From assembly GCA_036556825.1 (NCBI GenBank), contig DATBIR010000147.1, positions 1 through 64,000 on the forward strand: a DNA stretch of 64,000 nt, read 5' to 3'. The notes beneath the pieces are model-generated. The model ran no database searches, was not told where the DNA came from, and saw only the letters and a program-made list of their open reading frames with translations. Positions 8,532 through 17,343 of this stretch are shown here, one piece after another; positions within the stretch are counted from its first letter, which is position 1; each line of letters opens with the position of its first letter. The stretch comes from JAJKJG01 sp036556825. GTDB lineage: Bacteria; Pseudomonadota; Alphaproteobacteria; Rhizobiales; Beijerinckiaceae. The position numbers and the translations under genes are program-made.

Positions 8532-8801
8532 CGTTGGCCCGGCGCATCGGCGGAGTGCTTCCATCGACTGCCGCGTCACGCTCTCGCTTGCCCCTGCCAT
8601 CATCGTGCGCTAGAGCCGATTCCGTTTTGGCGGACACGGCTGCAAACTTGTTTTTGAGCGCATTTTCTACGGCGGGTTGGAGCGACCACGGATCACCCCC
8701 GGGGCACGCGTCCGCCAGTGGATGGGCGGAGTCGGCGTGCCACAACGCAAGCTGCTTCGCATTATTCGTCACGCCGCTCTGACCAACTCGGAATCGAAGG
8801 C
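8532..8801 (+). other. Intergenic region with a degraded palindromic repeat
   Basis: No gene is seen. At 8610-8641 the sequence CTAGAGCCGATTCCG and a following CGG-ACA-CGGCT form an imperfect hairpin. It resembles half of the CTAGAGC-type intergenic palindromes seen at 31244-31286. The rest shows no recognisable motif. Confidence 0.4.
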
Positions 8802-9896
8802 ATGCGCGAGCCGAATGCGATCGATTTCTGGCGCGGTTTCGCCCTGATCACGATCTTCCTCAACCACGTTCCGGGGAATGTGTTCGAGCGCTTCACCTAC
8901 TCGAAATATTCCCTGTCCGACGCAGCCGAGCTGTTCGTGTTTCTCGCCGGGTGGGCGATCGCCCTGGCGACGCGCGGCCGCAACGGGCTGGAGCCGCCAA
9001 ACCGCGTCCTGCTGCGCCTTTTCTCGCGCGCTGTCGAAGTCTACCGCGCACAGCTCGTGATCACGGCGCTCGCCATCGCGCTGATCGCGGCGGCGGCTCT
9101 CTATTTCGACAATCCGCTGTTCCTCGAGTGGCACAACGCGGCGCCGGCCTTCTCGGACCCGATCCGGACGACGATCGGGTGGGTTCTGCTGACCCACCAG
9201 CTCGGTTACTTCAACATCCTGCCGCTCTACGTGGCCCTGCTCGCCCTGTCGCCGCCCTTTGTGCTGCTGGCGCGCGTCAGCCGCCCCGCGGCGCTGCTCC
9301 TGTCGGTATCCGTGTGGCTGGTCAGCCTGATTTTCGAGTTCAACCTGCCGACCTGGCCCGTGGAAGGCACGTGGTTCTTCAATCCTTTCGCCTGGCAGCT
9401 GCTGCTCGCCCTCGGCTTCCTGAGTTGCGAGTGGTCGCGCGATTCGGAAGCCTTCAACCGCTGGACGGCCCGGCTAATGCCCCTCGGGATCATCGGGGTT
9501 GCGATCGGCGCGGTCGTGGCGGTCTGGGACCTCAAGCCGGATCCCTATCTGGTGCCCGAGCCGCGCCTCCTGTTCATCTTTGATAAATCCAATCTGTCGC
9601 CTGGCCGCCTGCTCCACTTCATCAGCGTTCTTCTTGCTTTCCAAAATCTTTACGGGGTCCTCGCCCCACGGATTCCTTGGCTGGCGGGGCAACTTTCGGC
9701 TCTGGGGCGCAATTCCCTGGCCATTTTCTCGATCGGATCCGTTGTGAGCCTGGCGGCCCAGCTCTTGCGTTTCGAATGGGGGGGCGGTTTTATATTAGAC
9801 GCGTTTATCTTGGGTTCAGGGTTCGCGTGCCTTATATTCACGGCATGGTTTGTAGAATGGCGCCTGCGGTCGCCGCGGCCTTCCTTGTCTGCCTGA
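8802..9896 (+). CDS. opgC: OpgC-family membrane acyltransferase
   Basis: A 364-residue integral membrane protein with about ten hydrophobic segments. It starts at ATG 8802, directly before the conserved NAIDFWRGFALITIFLNHVP; an upstream frame extension is unconserved. The RG-x-A-L...H motif in TM1 and the ELFVFLAGWAIALA segment are typical of OpgC/MdoC-like acyltransferases, which transfer succinyl or related acyl groups onto periplasmic glucans. Its 3' end overlaps the next gene by 52 bp. That gene encodes an exported SGNH enzyme, a pairing often seen in O-acylation of glycans. The family is clear; the exact acyl donor and glycan are inference. Confidence 0.85.
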   Translation: MREPNAIDFWRGFALITIFLNHVPGNVFERFTYSKYSLSDAAELFVFLAGWAIALATRGRNGLEPPNRVLLRLFSRAVEVYRAQLVITALAIALIAAAALYFDNPLFLEWHNAAPAFSDPIRTTIGWVLLTHQLGYFNILPLYVALLALSPPFVLLARVSRPAALLLSVSVWLVSLIFEFNLPTWPVEGTWFFNPFAWQLLLALGFLSCEWSRDSEAFNRWTARLMPLGIIGVAIGAVVAVWDLKPDPYLVPEPRLLFIFDKSNLSPGRLLHFISVLLAFQNLYGVLAPRIPWLAGQLSALGRNSLAIFSIGSVVSLAAQLLRFEWGGGFILDAFILGSGFACLIFTAWFVEWRLRSPRPSLSA

Positions 9897-10711
9897 CCGT
9901 CCTGGGCGGGGGATCGGGTGCGGCCGCCCAAACGGCCCCGCAGCAGGCGCCGCAGCAGGAGGCCGAGGTCGCCGACCGCAGCCTGTCTCCGGAATGCCGC
10001 GTCCCCGGATCAAAGCTCTACACGTTGGCCTCCCTGCAAAGCGTCAAGGCCGCCCTCAAGGAGCATCGCGCCATTCGCGTGCTCGCCCTCGGGTCGTCCT
10101 CGATGGCCAGCATCGGCGCTTCGTCGGCCCAGGCGACCTATCCGGCGCGGCTCGCCGGCGAGCTCGAAAAACTCTTCCCCGATGTCGAGATTGAGGTGAT
10201 CAACCGGGGTCTGTCGGGCGAGGTCGCAGGGGAGGCGGCGGAGCGCGTCCGCAACACGGTGGCCGAGGTCGACCCTGATCTCGTCGTGTGGCAGGTCGGC
10301 ACGAATGATGCGCTGGCGCGCGTCGACGTCGACACGTTTTCGGATGCCCTCGACGACACCCTGAAGTGGCTCAAGTCGCACGAGGTCGACGTTGTGCTGG
10401 TCGATCCGCAATATACCGCGAGCCTGGCCCGCGACGAATACTACGCGAGCATCGTCAAGGCGATCGAGGACATCGCCCGCAAGGACGGCGTGCCGCTCGT
10501 GCGCCGCTTCGAGGCGATGCGCTACTTCGCGGCGGAGCGCAAGGCGCGCGCCAAGCGCGTCGGCGAGGGCTTCCACCTCAATGAGCTTGGCTATCGCTGC
10601 ATGGCCGAGCACGTCGCTCTCGCGATCACCGTCAGCCTGCTTCAGCCCGACCCGCCCGACAGCTCGTCGCTGGACGTGTCCACGACCGCCAAAGTTTCGC
10701 CTGCCAGGTAG
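9845..10711 (+). CDS. Exported SGNH/GDSL-family hydrolase or acyl transferase
   Basis: A 288-residue protein with a signal peptide (APAVAAAFLVCLTVLGGGSG, cleavage near AAAQ) and an SGNH fold. Block I is GSSS at residues 83-86, with the nucleophile Ser in place of the usual GDS. An NRGLSG segment (about 119-124) forms block II, and block III is GTND at 152-155. Block V reads EGFHLNELGY with His244, but the usual Asp three residues before it is Glu241. The start may be ATG 9845 or ATG 9857. The gene overlaps opgC by 52 bp, so the two are translationally linked. It probably removes or transfers an ester group on a periplasmic glycan; this is inference from context. Confidence 0.82.
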   Translation: MVCRMAPAVAAAFLVCLTVLGGGSGAAAQTAPQQAPQQEAEVADRSLSPECRVPGSKLYTLASLQSVKAALKEHRAIRVLALGSSSMASIGASSAQATYPARLAGELEKLFPDVEIEVINRGLSGEVAGEAAERVRNTVAEVDPDLVVWQVGTNDALARVDVDTFSDALDDTLKWLKSHEVDVVLVDPQYTASLARDEYYASIVKAIEDIARKDGVPLVRRFEAMRYFAAERKARAKRVGEGFHLNELGYRCMAEHVALAITVSLLQPDPPDSSSLDVSTTAKVSPAR

Positions 10712-10998
10712 GTCGCGAGGTTCTGCCGTTCAGCGCCGCGCCGGCCGATTGCGCGGCTTGGCCCCCGCCATTTAAGAGTCAAGCAAGAGCCTTGCTCTAA
10801 CCATGAGCCAGCCAACGCGCCCCGAGCCGGGTCGGGAAGCGCTTTGGGGCATGATCCGGCCACTACGCGCCGATGAAGGTCATGCGGCTCAGACAATCGG
10901 AACCGGATCGATCCATCGGAAGCGATCCTGCTCCGGGACCGTGCGACACTGCTTGCGCCGCCCGGGTTTCACCGCGGGCGAGGAGGGCCTGTTCAACC
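10712..10998 (+). other. Intergenic region before the flippase gene with a degraded repeat
   Basis: No gene is seen in 287 bp. AGCAAG-AGC-CTTGCT (10782-10796) is a small perfect hairpin that could end the opgC-SGNH transcript, though it has no T-run. GCATGATCC and GGTCATGC (about 10850-10884) look like decayed arms of the GATCCGGAAAAG-type palindrome found intact at 31191-31230. Confidence 0.35.
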
Positions 10999-12327
10999 GT
11001 GACCGCAACGGCGGAGTTGTCCCTGAAGAGCGGTGCGGCGCTGATCCAGGCGCAGCGCGCTGCCCTGTCCGTGTTCCTGATCCGCATCGTCGGCGCGGCG
11101 CTCGCCTACGGCACGCAGGTCCTGGTCGCGCGCCTCATGGGCAGGCCGGAATACGGCGTTTTCGCCGAGGCGTGGGTCTTGATCACGGTTCTCGGGCATG
11201 CCGCACTGTGGGGCCTGAGCCAGGCCACCTGCCGTTTCGTTCCCCATTATCGCGCACGCGGCGAAACCGATCTGGTCCGCGGATTTCTCGTCGGCGGCGC
11301 GTCGTTCACACTGCTCAGTGGTCTCGTCACGGCCCTGCTCGGCGGAGCGGTGCTGTGGTTCGCGCGCGGCTGGATTGACGAGACGTTTTTCTGGCCTTTC
11401 GTTTTCGCGCTGCTGGTCGTGCCTGTCCTGGCCTTTCAGGATTACGTCGAGGCGGTTGCACGCAGCTTCAATTGGGTCGGGCTGGCCATTGCGCCTCCCT
11501 ACATCGTGCGCCAGAGCCTCATCGCCGCGATCCTGATCGCCAGCATGCTCATGGGAGCGCCGGCGCAAGCCTGGGTCGCCATCGCATGCACGCTCGTGGC
11601 GAGCGCCATCTCGGTCACGGTTCAGACCATGGTGCTGCTGCGGCGCTTGCGGCAGGCCGTGCCGCCCGGGCCCCGATCGTACCGCCTGCGCGAATGGGGC
11701 ATCGCGTCGGCTCCTCTGGCCATCGTCGATCTGACCCTGACCGGCTTCAATTTCATCGACGTCCTGCTGCTCGCCTTTCTGCTCCCGCCGGAGGCGGTGG
11801 GCGTCTATTTCGCTGCGACGCGCATCCTGCAGTTCGTCGTGTTTGTGTCCTATGCGGCTTCGGCGGCGACGGCCGCACGCTTCGCCGAGGCCAAGGCGCA
11901 CGGCGATGTTGCGCATCTGCGCGTACTCGTCCTCCGCACCGCGCGTCTCGGCAGCGCGGCGACCTTCGTCGTCGGCGCCGGCGTTCTGCTCGCTGCGCCG
12001 ATTCTGTTGCGCTTTTTCGGCCCCGGCTTCGATGCAAGCTTCAACGCCCTTGCGATCCTCGTCGTCGGGATGGTGGCATACAGCGCGTGCGGGCCGGCCG
12101 AGGACGTTCTCAACATGCTGGGCGGCGAGCGCCTGTGCGCCACGGTCGCGCTGTCGGCCCTGCTCGCCGCCGTGCTGCTTATCCTCGTGCTCGTGCCGGC
12201 TTTCGGCATCATCGGCGCGGCCCTGGCCATGGCCAGCGCCAACGCGCTGCGCGGCGCCGCGCTTGCGCTGGCGGCACGGTGGCGTCTTGGCATATCGACG
12301 CACATCCTGGCGCGGGCCAACGGATGA
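10999..12327 (+). CDS. Lipopolysaccharide/oligosaccharide flippase (MOP superfamily)
   Basis: A 442-residue polytopic membrane protein with 12-14 hydrophobic segments. Its N-terminus (LSVFLIRIVGAALAYGTQVL, then ARLMGRPEYGVFAEAW) is typical of Wzx/RfbX-type polysaccharide flippases. These move lipid-linked glycans across the inner membrane. GTG 10999 is preferred: it has GAGGAGGG about 10 nt upstream and starts just before the first membrane helix; a frame extension to 10873 is unconserved. The stop overlaps the next start as ATGA, so the GNAT gene is coupled. With opgC and the SGNH gene it suggests a surface-polysaccharide module, but no glycosyltransferase is present in the window. Confidence 0.85.
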   Translation: MTATAELSLKSGAALIQAQRAALSVFLIRIVGAALAYGTQVLVARLMGRPEYGVFAEAWVLITVLGHAALWGLSQATCRFVPHYRARGETDLVRGFLVGGASFTLLSGLVTALLGGAVLWFARGWIDETFFWPFVFALLVVPVLAFQDYVEAVARSFNWVGLAIAPPYIVRQSLIAAILIASMLMGAPAQAWVAIACTLVASAISVTVQTMVLLRRLRQAVPPGPRSYRLREWGIASAPLAIVDLTLTGFNFIDVLLLAFLLPPEAVGVYFAATRILQFVVFVSYAASAATAARFAEAKAHGDVAHLRVLVLRTARLGSAATFVVGAGVLLAAPILLRFFGPGFDASFNALAILVVGMVAYSACGPAEDVLNMLGGERLCATVALSALLAAVLLILVLVPAFGIIGAALAMASANALRGAALALAARWRLGISTHILARANG

Positions 12328-13499
12328 TCGACGCGGGTGCCTCGCGGTCGCATCCCGTCCCGCTGTCCGCGCTGCCGCCGCCGACCGGCGCGATTGTCGA
12401 CCTGGATTGGCTGCGCGCGCGAGCGGATGCATGGGACCGTCTCGTGGCCGATGCCGCCGTGCCCAATCCCTTTTACGCGCGCCGCATCGTCGGGGCTCAC
12501 CTGGAGCATGGCCTGGCTGGCGCCGACCTACGCTTCGCCGTCGTACATCGCGGCGAGGAACTGCTTGCGCTCCTGCCCTTTCGGCCGCGCGGTGCACGGG
12601 TGGCGCTGTTCCGGCGCGCGGCCACGGGCTGGATCTCGCCTTACGTGGTGACCTCGACGCCGCTCGTGACACGCCACGGCTTGACCGAGGCAGTCGACGC
12701 CCTGCTCGCGGCCATGGCGACCGCAGGGGAGGGGGCGCTCTGGATGCTGCCGCTGCTCTCCATCGACAGCCCTGTCGGTGCTGCGCTCCAGGCCGGGCTC
12801 GCCGGGCGGCATTGGCCGGCCCGGACACTATCCGCGTTCGAGCGGCCCGTCTTCGATGCGCATGACGCAGCCGCTTATGCCGCCCATCTGGGGGCAGGGC
12901 GGCGCAAGGATCTGCAGCGCCGCCGCCGACGCCTCGCCGAACTCGGCTCGCTGGAGATGCAGAGCTTCACCGGGGGCTGGGCCCTGCGTCAGGCCGTCGA
13001 GGATTTTCTGACGCTCGAGCGCAAGGGTTGGAAGGGCGCGGCCGGAACGGCACTCGCCTGCCGCGAGAACACGGCTGCCTATCTTCGCGCTGTCTTCGCC
13101 GACGGCGACGACGCGGTGACCTGCCGTGCCGATGTGTTGAGCCTCGCCGGACGCCCGATGGCGATCAGCCTGGCCTTCCTGTCCGGCGGCACCGCCTACA
13201 TGTTCAAGACGGCCTACGACGAGACCCTGCGCCGTTACGCGCCCGGGGTGCTGCTCGAGGACGAGATCGTGCGCGCCTGCCAGTCGGGGTTTGCCGAGCG
13301 TCTCGATTCGATGGCCATGCCCGGCGGCGTGATGGACAGCCTCTATCCGCATCGCCAGCGCATGGGCGACCTGCTCTTCGCCGCCGATGCGGCCTTTGCG
13401 CCCGGACGGCTCGCATCCCTGGCCGAGCAGGAGCTGACGTGCCGCCGCGCGATCGCCCGGCTCAAGACGCTGTATCGGCGAGCCCGCGGCGGCGCGTAA
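12324..13499 (+). CDS. GNAT-fold acetyltransferase, CelD/BcsL-like
   Basis: A 391-residue protein of the Acetyltransf_6 (CelD/BcsL) type. The N-terminal half has the first GNAT-like fold (PNPFYARRIVGAHLEHGL, then LRFAVVHRGEELLALLPF). The second half carries the catalytic GNAT segment (KDLQRRRRRLAELG, LTLERKGWKGAAGTAL, and MAISLAFLSGGTAYMFKTAYD). ATG 12324 overlaps the flippase stop by 4 bp. Homologues are linked to cellulose or exopolysaccharide synthesis and often sit beside flippases. Substrate is unknown; acetylation of a sugar nucleotide or glycan intermediate is the natural guess. Confidence 0.8.
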   Translation: MIDAGASRSHPVPLSALPPPTGAIVDLDWLRARADAWDRLVADAAVPNPFYARRIVGAHLEHGLAGADLRFAVVHRGEELLALLPFRPRGARVALFRRAATGWISPYVVTSTPLVTRHGLTEAVDALLAAMATAGEGALWMLPLLSIDSPVGAALQAGLAGRHWPARTLSAFERPVFDAHDAAAYAAHLGAGRRKDLQRRRRRLAELGSLEMQSFTGGWALRQAVEDFLTLERKGWKGAAGTALACRENTAAYLRAVFADGDDAVTCRADVLSLAGRPMAISLAFLSGGTAYMFKTAYDETLRRYAPGVLLEDEIVRACQSGFAERLDSMAMPGGVMDSLYPHRQRMGDLLFAADAAFAPGRLASLAEQELTCRRAIARLKTLYRRARGGA

Positions 13500-13521
13500 G
13501 CCCCATGCCCGGGTCGCTCGC

Positions 13522-14031
13522 TTATTGACCGCGCTGCCGGCCTGAGCTGTGCCAGCCGACCATGGCCGCGGGCCTCGCATCGGTCGACGCGAAATACGGC
13601 TTCAGATCGAGGAGCGGCGTGCCGTCGAGGCAGTCGAGGCCGCGCACCTTCAGCCTGGGCCCTTCGATGCTGACAAGCTCGGCAACGGACAGCGCGATCG
13701 GATTCGGCCGTGCGGGTGAGCGCAGCGCAAACACGCCGCGCGTTTCGCCGTAATGATGTGGCTTCTGCAGCACCAGATTGCGCGGCGCGCGGTCCATCCA
13801 GTAGAGCACGATCACATGCGAAGCCGTCTCGAGGTCCTTGAGGCCTTCGCCGTAGCGAGGATCGAGCGCAATCGTGCAGACCGCATCGGACTCCGCGCTG
13901 TTCTTGGGACAGTCCCGTCGGCTTCGCCACGGCGTGCCGATTCGCCCAATGAAGAACACGCCGGCATCGAAGGTATCCGGCAGGAGGATCGCGCGTTCAC
14001 CTGCGCGTTCTCCGAACTCCTCGTCACTCAT
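13522..14031 (-). CDS. trmO: tRNA (N6-threonylcarbamoyladenosine(37)-N6)-methyltransferase TrmO
   Basis: A 169-residue member of the TrmO/TsaA (UPF0066) family, a SAM-dependent beta-barrel enzyme that methylates t6A37 to m6t6A37 in tRNAs reading ACY codons. The family signature RSPARPNPIALSVAEL (about 106-121) is present, preceded by LETASHVIVLYWMD, as is the GLDCLDGTPLLDLKPY motif near the C-terminus. The gene is convergent with the GNAT gene (22-bp gap) and divergent from amn, with 107 bp between the two starts. It is slightly shorter than E. coli TrmO, as is common for alphaproteobacterial single-domain forms. Confidence 0.88.
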   Translation of the reverse strand: MSDEEFGERAGERAILLPDTFDAGVFFIGRIGTPWRSRRDCPKNSAESDAVCTIALDPRYGEGLKDLETASHVIVLYWMDRAPRNLVLQKPHHYGETRGVFALRSPARPNPIALSVAELVSIEGPRLKVRGLDCLDGTPLLDLKPYFASTDARPAAMVGWHSSGRQRGQ

Positions 14032-14138
14032 GATCGCTTCCCACTCGGGCGCTGGCCTCGCCTTCCGGCAAAGTCATTCGCACTTCTCGCCATCATGCTT
14101 TAAGACGGGGTCCGTGATGTGCAAAGGGACGCAGGTTC

Positions 14139-15614
14139 GTGAATGACGTTTCGCGCGATGGTCTCGAGCCCATTGCCGCGCCGGAACAAGCGGTCGAGCG
14201 GCTCGAGGCCCTGCATGCGGCGGCGACCGGTGCCTTGCGCGACGCCCTCGAGCGCTTCTTTGCGAAGGGAGTGCCGCCGACGCCAGCGGAACGGCTCCGC
14301 TTCCGTTATCCGGAACTGCGCCTGACCTATCGCCCACCGGGGCCGATCCCGGCCATCAAGCGAGCCTACGCCAAGTTCGAGGGGCCTGGCACCTACGCGA
14401 CCACGGTGACGCATCCCTTGTTCTTCAAGGATTATCTGATGGAGCAGCTTCGGCCGCTGGTCGAGGACTACGGGGCGACGATGGAGGTCGGCGTCAGCAC
14501 GCAGGAAATTCCCTACCCCTATGTGTTCGAGCGTGGCGACGAACTGGCTCGCGACGGTGTGTCGGCGGCGGATCTGGCGCGACACTTCCCGACGCCGCTG
14601 CTGTCGGCCGTGGGGGACGAAGTGGCGGACGGCACCTGGATGGATTTCCAGGCCGAGCCGCGGCCACTTTCCCTGTTCGACGCGGTCCGTGTCGATTATT
14701 CCCTGCGCCGCCTCGTCCACTATACCGGCACTGATTGGCGCCTGATCCAGCCCTGGATCCTGCTCACCAACTATCACCGCTACGTCGACCAGTTCGTGCA
14801 CTGGGCCCTGCGCCAGCTCGAGCAGGACGGCCCCTTCCTGTCACTGGTCATGCCCGGCGGGATCTTGATCGAGCGCGGCCGCAGCGATGCCGACCTTGCT
14901 GCCCGCATTGCCGAATCGCCGTGGCATCGCTTCCAGATGCCCGCCTATCATCTGCTGCGCCGCGATGGCCACGGCATCACGCTGGTCAATATCGGCGTCG
15001 GCCCGTCGAACGCCAAGAACATCACGGACCACCTTGCTGTGCTGCGCCCGCATTGCTGGCTGATGGTCGGCCATTGCGGCGGCCTGCGGCAGTCGCAGAT
15101 CATCGGCGATTACGTGCTGGCCCACGGTTATCTGCGCCGCGACCGCATCCTTGACGGTCTGGTTCCACCCAACATCCCCGTTCCGGCGCTGGCCGAGATC
15201 CAGGTCGCGCTGCAGGAGGCGGCGGCGCAGGTGACGGGGGAGCGCGGCGACGCCCTGAAGCGGCGGCTGCGCACGGGCACCGTCGTCACTTACGACGACC
15301 GAAACTGGGAATTGCGCTGGTCGCAGGAGCGCCGTCGCATCAACCTGTCCCGCGCCATCGCGGTCGACATGGAATCGGGGACGATCGCCGCGCAGGGCTA
15401 CCGCCTGCGCGTGCCCTACGGCACGCTGCTCTGCGTCTCCGACAAGCCGCTGCACGGCGAGATCAAACTGCCCGGGGCCGCCAATGCCTTTTACGAGCGC
15501 GCTGTCGGCGAGCATCTGATGATCGGGCTCGGCGCGCTCGACATCCTGCGCGGGCAGTTGACCTCGCTACATTCGCGCAAGCTGCGCAGCTTCGACGAGC
15601 CGCCTTTCCGCTGA
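14139..15614 (+). CDS. amn: AMP nucleosidase
   Basis: A 491-residue enzyme that splits AMP into adenine and ribose 5-phosphate, controlling adenylate pools. The N-terminal regulatory AMP-nucleosidase domain (about 20-180) is followed by the nucleoside-phosphorylase-like catalytic domain (about 260-480, with TLVNIGVGPSNAKNITDHLA and RPHCWLMVGHCGGLRQSQ). The C-terminal half has AVDMESGTIAAQGYRLRVPY, the conserved active-site MES-type motif. The start is GTG 14139, just before the conserved N-terminus. Length equals that of characterised Amn proteins. The next gene starts 24 bp downstream and may be cotranscribed. Confidence 0.93.
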   Translation: MNDVSRDGLEPIAAPEQAVERLEALHAAATGALRDALERFFAKGVPPTPAERLRFRYPELRLTYRPPGPIPAIKRAYAKFEGPGTYATTVTHPLFFKDYLMEQLRPLVEDYGATMEVGVSTQEIPYPYVFERGDELARDGVSAADLARHFPTPLLSAVGDEVADGTWMDFQAEPRPLSLFDAVRVDYSLRRLVHYTGTDWRLIQPWILLTNYHRYVDQFVHWALRQLEQDGPFLSLVMPGGILIERGRSDADLAARIAESPWHRFQMPAYHLLRRDGHGITLVNIGVGPSNAKNITDHLAVLRPHCWLMVGHCGGLRQSQIIGDYVLAHGYLRRDRILDGLVPPNIPVPALAEIQVALQEAAAQVTGERGDALKRRLRTGTVVTYDDRNWELRWSQERRRINLSRAIAVDMESGTIAAQGYRLRVPYGTLLCVSDKPLHGEIKLPGAANAFYERAVGEHLMIGLGALDILRGQLTSLHSRKLRSFDEPPFR

Positions 15615-15638
15615 CCAACCGAACCCCCGCCCATCTTC

Positions 15639-16358
15639 ATGTCCCTGACAGCATCCATCGGCGAGTTGATCTCGCGCTTTCCGCAGTTCCGTGTCGCTTT
15701 CGTGGTCGCGGAGAACCTGAAGCTCGCCGACGCGCGCGCACCGCACCTCGACGCGCTGATCATCGCGCGCGAGGATGAGACGCGCAGGCGCTGGGCTGAT
15801 CGCGAATTGTCGGAGATCCCGGGAATCGCGGCGTGGCGCGCCGCCTACAAGGGATTTGGCATCAAGAAGACGAGCTACCGCTCGTCGGTCGAGCGCCTCG
15901 TCAAGCGCGTCAAGGCGGGCGACCGCCTGCCGGCGGTCAACACGCTGGTCGACATCTACAATGCGGTCTCGCTGAGCCACGTCTTCTGTTGCGGCGCCGA
16001 CGACCTCGACAAGGTAACGCAGCCGCTCGCCTTCCGCTTTTCGCGGCCAGGTGACAGCTTTGTTGATATGGGCGCCGAGGCGGGTGAGGATCCGAACGAC
16101 CCGCCCAAGGACGGCGAGGTCGTCTATGCGGATGCGCGGCACGTTCTGTGCCGGCGCTGGAACTGGCGGCAGGATGCGCGCACCGGCATCACGGCGGCGA
16201 CGACGCGCGCCGTAATCACCGTGCAGGCCAACGGCTGGGGCGATCTCGAGGCGGCGGTCGCGGATCTCACCGACCTGATCACGCGCTTCACCGGCGGCTC
16301 GGGCCGCGTCGCGGTCGCCGATGCATCGCGAGCCGACATCGTCCTTGCGCCGCCCTAA
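15639..16358 (+). CDS. B3/B4 tRNA-binding domain protein
   Basis: A 239-residue stand-alone copy of the B3/B4 domain, which in phenylalanyl-tRNA synthetase beta subunits forms the editing module. Signature segments are IPGIAAWRAAYKGFGIKKTS, YRSSVERLVKRVKAG and LPAVNTLVDIYNAVSLSHV. Free-standing B3/B4 proteins are widespread but poorly characterised; trans-editing of mischarged tRNA is proposed from fold similarity only. ATG 15639 lies 24 bp after amn. The 3' end overlaps the possible ATG of the following transporter gene by 38 bp. Confidence 0.82.
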   Translation: MSLTASIGELISRFPQFRVAFVVAENLKLADARAPHLDALIIAREDETRRRWADRELSEIPGIAAWRAAYKGFGIKKTSYRSSVERLVKRVKAGDRLPAVNTLVDIYNAVSLSHVFCCGADDLDKVTQPLAFRFSRPGDSFVDMGAEAGEDPNDPPKDGEVVYADARHVLCRRWNWRQDARTGITAATTRAVITVQANGWGDLEAAVADLTDLITRFTGGSGRVAVADASRADIVLAPP

Positions 16359-17238
16359 GTCTGCCGTGGCGCGCGAAACCCTCGGCCTTCTCCTCGGCCT
16401 CCTCGCTGTCGTCGTGTTCGGCGGCACGCTGCCCTTCACGCGGCTTGCGGTCGAGGGTCTCGACCCGTGGTTCGTGACGGCGGCGCGCGCGGCCCTCGCC
16501 GGCATTCTTGCAGGGGCGGTGTTATTGGTGACGCGCCGGCGGCGCCCCGACGCGACGACGCTCAAGCGGCTCGTCATTGTGTCCGTCTGCCTGGTGGCTG
16601 CATTCCCGGGTTTCACCGCCCTGGCGATGCAGCGCGTCGGCGCCGCGCATGGCGGCTTCATGCTCGGCCTCCTGCCCTTGGCCACAGCCCTGTTCGGCGC
16701 CTGGCTGGCCGGTGAGCGGCCGGGACGGCGGTTCTGGACGGCAGCGGTCGCCGGTGCCGCCGTCGTTGTCGCGTTTGCATTACGCGAGGGCGCGGGAGGC
16801 CTGCAGCTCGGTGATCTGCTTCTCGCGGCCGCGGTGCTTGGCGCCGGCTTCGGCTATGCCTTGTCGGGCCAGCTGACGCGCGCCCTCAAGGGCTGGGAGG
16901 TGATTTCCTGGGCGCTGGTCATCGCGCTGCCGGTCGCGTTTCCGCTGATGATCCTGCTTGCTCCGCGCAATGCGAGCGTGGTTCCGCACGCGAGCTGGAC
17001 CGGGCTCGCCTATGTCACATTGCTGAGCCAGTATGTCGGCTTCTTTGCCTGGAATGCCGGTTTGGCCCTCGGCGGCATTGCCCTCGTGAGTCAGGTCCAG
17101 CTGCTGCAGCCCTTCGTCACATTGTTCATCGCGGCGGCCCTCAACGCCGAGCGGGTCGATACCCTCACCTGGGGCGCGGCCGCGGTGGTGGTGGCCCTGG
17201 TGGTGGCCGGCCGCAAGGGCGCCGCTGGCCCGTCATGA
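16321..17238 (+). CDS. DMT-superfamily transporter (EamA family)
   Basis: A 305-residue inner-membrane protein with ten predicted helices in two EamA repeats (about 20-145 and 160-295). The first repeat shows LGLLLGLLAVVVFGGTLPFT and the second LQLGDLLLAAAVLGAGFGYA. Such proteins are metabolite or amino-acid exporters; the substrate cannot be read from sequence. ATG 16321 overlaps the previous gene by 38 bp. GTG 16366 (MARETLGLLLG) is an attractive alternative that removes the overlap and starts right at the first helix. Followed by a 167-bp gap holding the sahR promoter. Confidence 0.85.
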   Translation: MHREPTSSLRRPKSAVARETLGLLLGLLAVVVFGGTLPFTRLAVEGLDPWFVTAARAALAGILAGAVLLVTRRRRPDATTLKRLVIVSVCLVAAFPGFTALAMQRVGAAHGGFMLGLLPLATALFGAWLAGERPGRRFWTAAVAGAAVVVAFALREGAGGLQLGDLLLAAAVLGAGFGYALSGQLTRALKGWEVISWALVIALPVAFPLMILLAPRNASVVPHASWTGLAYVTLLSQYVGFFAWNAGLALGGIALVSQVQLLQPFVTLFIAAALNAERVDTLTWGAAAVVVALVVAGRKGAAGPS

Positions 17239-17343
17239 CCAGGCGTCTACCACGCGCGCGAGGCGACCTGGGCGGGAAGGCGCCGGGGCGCTGCCCCTGC
17301 GCGGGCGGGCCGTCAAGCTTGCAATGATCTCGCGGCTTCAGCC

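Noticed and set aside
10993..12828. A 611-codon open frame on the minus strand opposite the flippase and GNAT genes
   Set aside because: Composition is Arg/Ala/Gly-rich with no domain, it has no ribosome binding site, and the plus-strand genes in this stretch show clear families. Long antisense frames are expected at this GC content.
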